A stretch of DNA of 64,000 nt from Flavobacteriales bacterium UBA7468 (GTDB lineage Bacteria > Bacteroidota > Bacteroidia > Flavobacteriales_D > Crocinitomicaceae). Positions 62,801 to 64,000 of this stretch are shown here, one piece after another. The position numbers and the translations under genes are program-made. The notes beneath the pieces were generated by a model. That model made no database searches and was not told where the DNA came from. It saw only the letters and a list, made by a program, of their open reading frames with translations. Where the stretch lies: contig DLPC01000026.1 in NCBI GenBank assembly GCA_002478565.1, positions 186,001 through 250,000 of the forward strand, read 5' to 3'. The first letter of the stretch is position 1. Each line of letters starts with the position of its first letter.

Positions 62801-64000
62801 CGCCATTAAGTCAAGTTCTTTGTAACGGTGCCCAAGCCGCTGCGATCAACTTTACGGGGCCATCTACAGGTACTACTTATGTCTGGACCAACAACAACCC
62901 ATCGATTGGTTTAGCAGCGAGTGGCACGGGCAATATTGGTGTCTTTACAGCTACCAACACAGGCAATACGCCAATAACGGCCACCATTACGGTGACGGCT
63001 CAGTATGTCAACGGCACACAAATCTGTACAGGCAACTCCGAGACCTTCACCATTACCGTCAACCCATTGATTACCATGCAGCCTGTGGCTCCTGTAGTTG
63101 TATGTGCCGGCGATCAAGTACCAACGATAACATTCAGTGGAAATGCGCAACCGAGTGTTTTCAACTGGACCAATAGCAATCCATCTATTGGTATTCCCGC
63201 AAGTGGAACAGGACCAATCCCAGCGTTTGTAGCGATCAATTCGAGTGCTGCAGCTCAAGTGGCTATCATTACGGTAACTCCTGCATTTGTGAATGGCGTC
63301 AATGTCTGTGCAATTTCTCCTGTATCATTTGCAATCACGGTCAATCCAACACCACAATTGAATGTGCCTGCTCCACAAGTCATTTGTGCTGGATCATTGG
63401 TTAATGCACTCAATTTCAATTCAAATACAGTCAATACAATCTATACTTGGAACAATTCCAACACAGCGATTGGGCTTGCTGCGAACGGAACCGGAAGTAT
63501 TGCGCCATTTAGCGCCCAAAATGCAAGCAATGGACCTCAAATTGCTACTTTAGTCATTACGGCATCTTACACCAATGCTGGTTTAACATGTCAGTCGGTA
63601 AGTTCAACGTTCATTACTGTCAACCCTACACCAAACGTCGTGGACCCTGCCAACCAAAACTTGTGCGTGGGCAATCAGTCCTTGCCAGTCTTGTTTACGG
63701 GCAACGTAAGCGGCACAACCTATGCCTGGACCAACAACAATCCATCGATTGGCTTACCAGCCAGTGGAACGGGCAATATTGCCAGCATTACAGGCCAGAA
63801 CCCAGGCCAAACGCCAATCGTGGCTACCATTGCGGTGCAAGCACAATACAGCAATGCGGGTCAGTTGTGTTTGGGTAGTACAGAAACCTTCACCATTACC
63901 GTGAATCCACAACCACAAGTAGTGGCGCCACAAAACCAAGTGGTGTGTAACGGTGCCCAAGCCGCTGCGATCAACTTTACGGGGCCATCTACAGGTACTA
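41863..64000 (+). CDS. Giant secreted PKD-like repeat protein, 3' end beyond window
   Basis: One open frame with no stop from the ATG at 41863 to the window edge: 7,379 complete codons, more than 730 kDa, and unfinished. Residues 1-26 are a signal peptide (LLFFISFAIYLAGSLFGQ). Residues ~27-790 are PKD and PKD-like domains (YTWNFGNGQ, GTYTVTL; IIDWGDGTPN). Codons ~788-2699 are about 23 tandem ~83-residue modules (44224-49959). Codons ~2769 onward are about 47 PKD-like ~93-residue modules (50167-59109 and 59950-64000), interrupted by three divergent modules (59110-59949). Modules share a Cys pair. Expected role: surface adhesin, stalk or gliding protein exported by the type IX system; the sorting domain would lie outside the window. 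Frame was checked at many points. Confidence 0.9.
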   Translation, partial: MRGRLLKNLLFFISFAIYLAGSLFGQTPVVTNTSFTTIPTPSSGTINVCAGSTILFTNTTASNSNNNVVLQAPVTYTWNFGNGQTRNTNGPHAITYNNPGTYTVTLNMTNGGIPIPANGGSVGTVTVVVGAPPTAIPSLVPTNACTNDTIVNGTLIFQTSSGTNSCSCSSVSQGPAIGFTNTSNLGAGTSINVYWGGAGTTNNGGTNAFTQIPSTLLASNTGTLSNFPGQTTASNPSISSVNGHYAGSGAAGPGSYNLMYVVNYGSGCVYSGYAIMSWGAGIIDFAANTSVTACNPFDYELTFDNQYPGNTYIIDWGDGTPNTVISYPNLPTLPNYVGHDYDPSCAANGQALPYTITVSAFNSCLNDTIVNTQGPFYVSTAPMASFTQSPGLTICQGQSITFNNTSNGGYSISSSGNCSTASAFQWQVNQSSSNTGVGYTANGTMGDINTATPTSGSQQLIVSFTQPGTYTVSMEIANNDCGSDIEIKTVTVNPYPVIPAITATPICTGETFVVNPVNNPPNTIVPNGTTYAWTPISNTNVGGAIAGSGTTISGTLTNSTTTVQNQVYTVQATAGGCASPTTFTVTVPVYPNVAINNASITVCNGTPFSYTPPNTGNSIPSGTTYTWTVQDNQNVTGEQNGTSSSSTIGGTLSTSVYNVTQSVVYNVTANAGGTCPNDQFDLTVNLNALDPGVIGSDQVYCAGANPTSLSFTTNPSASGSLSYQWQSSSSANGTFSNIQGATSSTFDPGASIGVTTFYRVIITSTLNGVSCSEISNVVQYLVNPNPVANAGNDFTKNCISNQNGGSIGMSPVAGINYSWSPTNDLTPANSSNPFANPSVTTTYTLTATNPVTGCTSMDAVTVTVNLTFPTANAGPDKIKTCTQNNTGASIGTAAVANTSYSWSPNTNLNTNTGAIVTANPGTTTTYTVTATNNLSGCTSQDQVTVFVDLSIPTVNAGNDFTKTCTQNPNGLAIGMSPIAGVTYSWSPTTGLNDPNIANPIANPTSTQNYTLTATQTSSGCTLSDQVLVTVDLTVPTAIAGSPFLKTCTQNQNGANIGFAGQTGATYAWSPTNGLANSTASLTNANPSVTTTYTLTATNTASGCTASSTVLVTVDTEVPSVDAGSDFNKTCTLHPNGLQIGMTAVTGVTYAWSPTSGLSPATASNPTANPTSNQTYTLTATDNSSGCVATDQVVVTVNITPPVAEAGNNFTIDCIQNTTGGAIGMTPVNGVTYSWSPTTGLTNGSIANPNAAPASTQTYTLTATNTLNGCVATDNVTVTVNTTAPTANAGNGFTKNCTSNTSGSQIGMAAASGVNYAWSPNIGLNSTTVSNPTANPSVTTTYTLTATNQSNGCTATSTTVVNVNTQAPLANAGPDVEISCNQNISGVNIGMNAVNGINYTWSPSTGLSATNVASPLATPGVTTPYTLIATNPANGCSSTDFVTVTVNTAPPAANAGADLTIQCNLNPAGNNIGAAPLMGHSYVWTPALGLSDPNIANPSAFPPNTTTYTVTVTNNATGCNATDQVVVTVNNTPPSAQVSGPVQITCSSNPNGVSIGAANVAGLSYSWSPASGLNGTTISNPTANPASTTTYTLTTTNIVNGCSSTAQVLVTVNNTPPVANAGQDQSITCLTNVGGASIGMTAANGISYSWLPTTSLTSSNAATTTANPGATTTYTLTAFNPANGCSATDEVIVNVNNTPPVTNAGVDATISCTQNATGAQIGMSAEPYVNYQWSPSGGLSNNAISNPIANPSTSQQYTLTATNTISGCSNQDVVNVTVNNTYPTAISSVGFTKTCAQATAGAQIGGQSQAGMSYSWSPINGLSSATVSNPWANPIVTTTYTVNALNPNNGCITTSNVLVVVDTQAPTASAGPDQLISCTSNSTAPGASIGMNGVTGINYSWSPTTNLTANNIANPSANPIATQTYTLTAQDPSNGCSSTDEVIVTVNFITPVANAGPDGTITCVTNPSGYQIGTAAVNGLTYSWSPTTSLSASNIAQPIANPSVTTTYTLTVTNISSGCTHTDQVVVTVNNTNPVANAGNGFIKTCVNNLGAIQVGMPAVAGIQYSWSPSIGLNDATASDPTINASASNTYTLTAYNPSNGCDATDTIQVVVDQVLPVPNAGNNFTKTCVQNPNGLVIGTTNLTNHTYAWSPATGLSNTNTFNPTANPTTTTTYTLTLTNNQNGCQATDDIVVTVDIEIPAANAGPNLLRSCTSNTNGAQIGMTPIAGVNYNWTPSAGLSATNISNPTATPNTTTTYILTAMDQSSGCTQTAQMVFTYNFTVPAVNAGADFTKTCASNQNPNGATIGFSAVPGMSYAWTPTNGLTNPTAASTLANPIVTTTYTLTATNPNSGCTASDNVIVTVDIDVPLANAGSPFTKTCNTNTSGQQIGMTPVAGVNYAWTPVTGLSASNIANPTANPAVTTTYTLTATDASSQCTQTSTVTVTVLTALPTIEAGPNATIDCNNQNTPLVLGTTAIAGLTYAWSPTTGLNDYTIAQPTASPSASTNYILTVTNPQTGCVATDNVSVTVNTTAPPINVGTPFTKTCVQFTNGTTIGSPAISGLTYAWTPVIGLSSPSIGQPVANPATTTNYNLVVTNPTNGCTSTGQITVTVNQVLPTANAGSGGSITCLQTQPIQLGTTTVAGYGYAWSPPTGLSANNIANPTANPNSTQNYTLTVTDTNNGCTATDQVQVTVSNTAPIVDALVVGNQQTICAGTAITLYGTGANTYTWSNGVTNNQSFVPSATTTYTVTGTNTTNGCIATDIITITVNPIPTVNPITPIARCSGTSTGNINFTGSVPNTVFNWTNSNTSIGLVASGVGNIPSFTVTNTTPNPIVSTITVTPKFTLNGVDCYGTPQTFTITVNPIPTVNAVNSFPICDGNTASAISFSSAFGVANTTYTWANSNTAIGLGIGATGNIPSFVATNASNVPISGTITVTPSANSCNGTPMIFTITVNPIPTVDAINSQVVCNNGSTTAINFSGAVAGTVYSWSNSNTAINMGSQGITNIPAFTATNTTNAPITGNFVVTPSYTNATGTCPGSSTTFSITVNPTPTVNTIQSQSVCVGSQTTAVSFASTFNVAGTTYHWINSNTNIGLAASGTGDISAFVGTNTTNAPITGLITVTPKITLGGQTCNGTPQTFNITVNPMPTVVDPQDIVVCHNVTAGGVIFTGAVANTNYNWVNNTTSINLGASNTGNISAFVATNPTNAPVTATITVTPVFGTGNGACTGTSQTFTITVNPLPTVNPVANQSVCVGQLSQAINFASTFNVVGTQYHWTNSNPSIGVVASGTGNIAAFNTVNSSNTVQTGNFSVTPKYSNLQHECSGNPVTFSISVIPTPTVVDPANLVVCNNAAVPAVNFTGAVTGTTYSWTNTTPSINLAASSTGNIASFNATNSSASPVVAVVQVTPSYTHGPTTCTGTNESFTITVNPTPTVNAVSSSAFCVGSPTSPILFASSFGVAGTTYSWTNSNTAIGLAASGTGNIASFTTTNATNQSISGNIIVTPSANGCSGNASNFNLTVNPIPSVNAVANQVKCNGTLSDAITFSGAVPGTIYNWTNNNPTINLGASGTGNIPAFTLTNTANTPITATITVTPTYNFSGTTCTGATTTFTITVNPTPTVNQVANQAICVGSSSSIIAFASTFGVNGTTYNWVNDNTATGILASGSGAFPSFNATNTTTSVITSNITVTPSMSNGGQACAGTPMSFTYAVNPIPVMTNPADQIWCHGNQTNVVTFSSNVTGTVYDWTATNTGIGIAASGQGNIGIFGAINTTSTVQTATVNVTPSFTNGNTTCFGAPQNMVFTVNPIPSVQDPTDQVICAGQNTTTIGFVGTATLYSWTNSNTSIGLAATGSGDISSFIGQNTGSVPQTANIIVTPQFSFGGLTCPGGTQNFSISVNPSPIIAYNQVSPQPVCSNSATNSVTISSPTPNTNFTWNIPSVPAGINGLNVTSGTNVIPSYTLVNTTSLPITINFVVNASTSVGSCPGVSSTYTITVNPSPTAVSTNPVVVCNGGQVSNITFTGTGTSYAWTNDLPAIGLQATGNNQIAAFTAVNATASIQTANIAVTPIYLGSGISCNGTVSNFTITVNPTPSVTPTNDFALCNTSVSTPLSFGGSATSYNWTNSNTAIGLIASGPNSLPSFTATNNSNTPVTATVSVLPIFVNAGVTCTGTQDQFVITVNPTPTVQDPSDQVLCNQANTQAVSFTGSGTGYNWTNTAQSIGLGTNGTGNILAFTAVNNTTTPVVATVEVTPQFSGSGATCFGAPQSFNITVNPTPSLVDPANQTVCNGSSTTLVNIVGTGTSYTWANNTTSIGLNASGTGNIPSFTATNNGSTPSVAQVTFTPIFEGGGVSCPGPTQSMSFTVNPTPSLNAPSSQVVCNSSMTSAVVFSGSATSYSWTNTLTSIGLLGTGTGNIGSFTALNTTSVPVSSSITITPIFTGNQVNCQGPTQSFTITVNPTPIVNDLPDQTVCNGTSTSPLSFTGTGSSYTWTNSVPSIGLIAQGTGNISSFNAVNSNSNPLVSTVTVTPHFLNANVSCTGTSETITITVNPTPIATAPANQVYCNAQIAPSTNIAGTGTSYTWTNSNTAIGLAASGTGNIPSFTAANSGFAPISATITITPHFTNNGVECLGTPVSYTVTVNPTPIVNDPANQTLCNGTLTSAVAFQGYTGTVYNWTNNMSSIGLAATGSGDITAFTAQNTSSSPLVGTIVVTPQYLNAGLSCYGNPESFTITVNPSPVVGFSAQNQVICSGAISNTVTINSTTPNANISWNVINAPAGINGLTSTSGTNTIPSFTLVNTTNVAQIVQFTASASTNIGGCPGISSTYTITVNPAPTVVSTNPVVVCNGGQVGSISFTGTGTSYAWTNSLPSIGLPINGNNTLPAFTAINGTASIQTANIAVTPVFLGNGVTCNGSVSNFTITVNPTPVVTPIADFALCNSQVTAPLSFAGTATSYSWTNSNTSMGLTATNGTNQLPSYTAVNGTGLPISATISVIPLFQNAGVSCTGSQDQFVITVNPTPIVNDPQDQVRCNLTQTAVVNFGGTATNYTWTNNLTSIGLAANGSGNILAFTALNSGSSPVVATVEVTPLYVGAGASCPGSPQTFSLTVNPTPSLVDPIDQTICNGASTALVNLIGTGTSYSWTNNTPSIGLNATGNGNISPFTAVNSGSTPVTAQVTITPQFTGSSVSCPGPSQTMTFTVNPTPTMTAPAAQVVCNATSTQAVNFSGSATSYTWVNSLPSIGLAASGSGNINSFAAANIGSVPVSSTITITPIYTGGQVSCNGPTQNFTITVNPSPIVNDLPDQTVCNGSSTNPLNFTGSGTGYSWTNTLSSIGLGNAGSGNISSFTAVNGTASPAVSTVTVTPQYLNAGLSCSGTQQTIILTINPTPSATAPTNQIYCNNQVTAGTSIVGTGTNYSWTNSNPAIGLSATGSGNIPSFTATNTGSAPITATISITPRYLNNNVECLGTPVSFTITVNPTPVVNDPGDLAICNGALTPAINFTGTATQYNWTNTVAAIGLASAGINNISAFNAQNTGSTPLVASVNVTPIYINSGISCAGVQETFTITVNPTPVANDPNDVTYCHNQTTVPINLTGTATNYTWTNNNPSIGLGTNGQGLVPSFQTINNTNGPVSATITVTPFYTFGSNVCAGPTQNFTISVSHVPTVSNLSNVSICGGSLTNAISFAGTANAFVWANTNTAIGLGASGTGNVPSFSAINNTALDVTATVNVTPQYISAGVTCPGTTLPFDITVRPTPLVGTIFDQSICNATSFSQNLTSSVPATFEWSAISNPNVTGEVFLTQTSSTISNTLTNTTSSIQNVQYTVNAISVPYGCVGPDSLFTVSVVPEVILNIPSTIEICSGATVSAFLNANVPSNYTWFTTFNNPNITGESLTQNTGPVINDVLVNTSATNQLVIYAVTPTSQLSSCVGATQTIAVTVKPELELLNTDTVVICSGSPVDLTLTANTNVTFNWYANQSVNVTGETLSAVASGNINDVLVNNTTAPQTVLYNVVGTSGATGCSSPIIPVWVIVNPNPLMTPIANITRCNGAAAAMPIFSSSVTGATYNWTNSNPTIGLGLNGTGQLPAFNATNNNYAPITSSIQVSSSFTNLGLTCTGNTTSFNIVVNPTPSAYPINNQQYCNTTNTSVVSISGPVSGTVYNWSSSTPSIGAPVSGLANIQSFLTSNIGSTPVQSSFQIQPSYTNAGQTCFGPISSFTVTVQPTPTVSPVANQTVCAGANTAAVQFVGNSNAVSFNWTSSLPSIGMSASGTGNIPVFQANNNTNAPITANIAVIPKIISGSLTCTGPTSNFSITVNPIPTVDPILPLTFCNNGVSQVDFSSTFMNNSPNVFYNWTNSNPATGIPATGTGDINFLASNNTNGLIQSTISVTPVYINNAVTCSGIAQQVNITINPTPTVDTISNVLVCAGQNVLVDFYSTFNVPQTYYNWTSNNPSIGTGVGGSGSGMSFTSVNNSAVAQYATITVTPVYNNAGVTCSGVAETFEITVNPIPVINAVNDQVLCSNINTVPIAFSSNVQNAQFNWTNNNTLIGLPASGVGNIPSFVATNNDTIQQNALINVSILHTSNGLTCQGLNQLFNILVNPLPTIVAVNDQTLCANTATQAVIFDGNMVNNTYSWANTNPVIGLSSSGNGNLVSFTASNPSLIAQAATITVTPNILMNGVQCSGQPTNFDFLVHPAPTVNQVQDVALCENFYSPQFTFGGQFSGTQFTWYNDNTTIGLAASGVNTLNPFLATNNTVVPIVGNINVVPSIQYGNLNCFGSPMEFSITINPQPQVVAPQNQVVCNGAQAAAINFTGPSTGTTYVWTNNNPSIGLAASGTGNIGVFTATNTGNTPITATITVTAQYVNGTQICTGNSETFTITVNPTPNIVDPANQNLCVGNQSLPVLFTGNVSGTTYAWTNNNPSIGLPASGMGNIASITGQNPGQTPIVATIAVQAQYSNAGLLCLGNTETFTITVNPQPQVITPLSQVLCNGAQAAAINFTGPSTGTTYVWTNNNPSIGLAASGTGNIGVFTATNTGNTPITATITVTAQYVNGTQICTGNSETFTITVNPLITMQPVAPVVVCAGDQVPTITFSGNAQPSVFNWTNSNPSIGIPASGTGPIPAFVAINSSAAAQVAIITVTPAFVNGVNVCAISPVSFAITVNPTPQLNVPAPQVICAGSLVNALNFNSNTVNTIYTWNNSNTAIGLAANGTGSIAPFSAQNASNGPQIATLVITASYTNAGLTCQSVSSTFITVNPTPNVVDPANQNLCVGNQSLPVLFTGNVSGTTYAWTNNNPSIGLPASGTGNIASITGQNPGQTPIVATIAVQAQYSNAGQLCLGSTETFTITVNPQPQVVAPQNQVVCNGAQAAAINFTGPSTGT
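41941..44223 (+). other. N-terminal PKD and PKD-like domains of the giant protein
   Basis: About six to seven beta-sandwich domains. Canonical PKD marks are TYTWNFGNGQ with NNPGTYTVTL (42085-42180), IDWGDGTPN with HDYDP (42800-42890) and FTQPGTYTVSM (43255-43290). Later domains (43340-44223) are the Ig/PKD-like kind with TTYAWTP, TYTWTVQ and SYQWQSSS. Confidence 0.8.
44224..49959 (+). repeat. Array A: ~23 tandem 83-residue modules in the giant gene
   Basis: Module starts: 44224, 44473, 44722, 44971, 45220, 45469, 45718, 45967, 46216, 46465, 46714, 46963, 47212, 47461, 47716, 47965, 48214, 48463, 48712, 48967, 49216, 49465, 49714. Spacing is 249 nt except 255 twice and 246 once. Consensus begins ANAG-x-F-TKTC, has IGM, YxWSP, GL, ANP, TTYTLTATN and GCTATDQVVVTVN. 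One Cys lies near residue 10 and another in the GC near residue 66. DNA has diverged, so the period is kept by selection on the protein rather than by recent copying. Confidence 0.92.
49960..50166 (+). other. Short linking domain between repeat arrays
   Basis: A 69-residue unit (QTICAGTAITLYGTGANTYT, then GVTNNQSF, TTTYTVTGTN, GCIATDIITITVN) that keeps the array A end but lacks its front. It is a different Ig-like domain type, as often found in Bacteroidota surface proteins, and marks the switch to array B. Confidence 0.7.
53551..56055 (+). repeat. Nine-module block, copy 1
   Basis: 2505 bases, nine array B modules, first one with the GINGL insert variant. Same order of individually recognisable modules as copy 2 (56056-58557): GINGL variant, VSTNPVVVC, DFALCN, DQVLC/ILAFTA, SLVDP, APSSQVVC, IVNDLPDQTVC, ATAPANQVYC, IVNDPANQTLC. 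Confidence 0.9.
56056..58557 (+). repeat. Nine-module block, copy 2
   Basis: 2502 bases. Module for module the counterpart of 53551-56055, for example VSTNPVVVCNGGQV in the second module and IVNDLPDQTVCNG in the seventh of both copies. Only one codon differs in total length. Divergence between copies is substantial at DNA level, so the duplication is not recent. Confidence 0.9.
59110..59949 (+). other. Three divergent modules interrupting array B
   Basis: Modules with VTGE motifs (NPNVTGEVF, NPNITGESL, SVNVTGETL) and ends like SSIQNVQYTV, TNQLVIYAV and PQTVLYNV. Each has a Cys near the front and one in GC or SC near the end. They resemble the PKD-like type seen at 43620-43900 and not the neighbouring array B units. 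Confidence 0.75.
59950..64000 (+). repeat. Array B, second part: ~15 PKD-like modules to window edge
   Basis: Starts of modules (first residue after the NP line) fall near 59953, 60238, 60520, 60802, 61093, 61375, 61654, 61939, 62218, 62503, 62785, 63064, 63349, 63628 and 63910. The final module is cut by the window edge. From 62218 onward DNA-level near-identity appears between modules. Confidence 0.88.
62218..64000 (+). repeat. Near-identical X and Y modules at DNA level
   Basis: Module X (QPQVVAPQNQVVCNGAQAA) occurs at 62218, 62785 (different first ~10 residues) and 63910. Module Y (VDPANQNLCVGNQSLPVLF) occurs at 62503 and 63628. The first ~90 bases of X at 62218 and 63910 differ by one base. 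The Y-X pair recurs with a 1125-base period (375 codons). These are much closer copies than anything elsewhere in the array, marking recent duplication or gene conversion. Confidence 0.9.

Noticed and set aside
42000..63960. Many short open frames on the minus strand across the giant gene
   Set aside because: They are shadows of Val/Thr/Asn-rich repeat codons, recur at the module period and carry no recognisable domains or starts.
1..64000. Prophage, transposon or integrated island
   Set aside because: No integrase, transposase, terminal repeats or phage genes were seen, and gene style is uniform; the tRNA at 32466 has no adjacent integrase.
62218..64000. Near-identical modules as an assembly error at the edge
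   Set aside because: The copies differ at silent sites and are separated by unrelated modules, which assembly collapse or duplication would not produce; long reads would still be the proper test.

Overview
The window comes from a Bacteroidota chromosome, most likely a Flavobacteriales-type organism. Support: the gene set (fused mutase IcmF, bacillithiol enzyme BshC, heme A synthase CtaA, short LDH-type malate dehydrogenase, TatA-type protein), type IX secretion (T9SS) style C-terminal sorting tails, lack of clear Shine-Dalgarno sites, and repeated exact matches to the Bacteroidota promoter -7 motif TAnnTTTG just upstream of start codons. Family names are recalled from motifs, not from a search; the genus is not determined.

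Layout. 1-1872: hemN (cut by the left edge) divergent from a Crp/Fnr regulator, with a Crp/Fnr-geometry palindrome between them. 1962-8818: a tightly packed minus-strand array reading ECF sigma factor, membrane-anchored partner, mutL, two rhomboid proteases, an EEP-family phosphatase/nuclease and a glutamine amidotransferase. 8969-16346: mdh with a strong bidirectional terminator, a beta-helix lipoprotein, a small methyltransferase-like protein divergent from a DUF4301 protein, a NifU-type scaffold and recQ. 16376-22354: purB, a secreted protein and an M1 peptidase as one minus-strand operon, divergent from ctaA. 22394-28152: two more ECF sigma/membrane-partner pairs separated by a Kelch/T9SS cargo protein and a PorP/SprF-like barrel. 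28225-32430: KAS III-like enzyme, a T9SS cargo protein, a small lipoprotein and a Tet-type MFS exporter, then tRNA-Met. 32590-39717: minus-strand cluster of a cysteine-cluster protein, icmF, bshC, a KDPG-type aldolase and a metallophosphoesterase. 39757-41700: small orphan, SDR oxidoreductase, TatA-like protein, purE.

41863 to the right edge (64000) is one uninterrupted reading frame of at least 7,379 codons: a giant secreted repeat protein. It begins with a signal peptide and PKD-type domains, continues with about 23 tandem ~83-residue modules (almost invariant 249-nt period), then about 47 PKD-like ~93-residue modules. Inside the second array a nine-module block (about 2.5 kb) is tandemly duplicated, and near the right edge modules are almost identical at the DNA level. 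This is the most unusual object in the window.

Recurring themes are cell-surface biology (T9SS cargo, PorP-like barrel, giant repeat protein) and envelope signalling (three ECF sigma/membrane-partner pairs in under 20 kb, two of whose partners appear to join an inner-membrane anchor to a surface or outer-membrane type domain). No intergenic gap exceeds about 170 bases, so there are no long non-coding stretches. No CRISPR array, rRNA, insertion sequence or prophage was seen.
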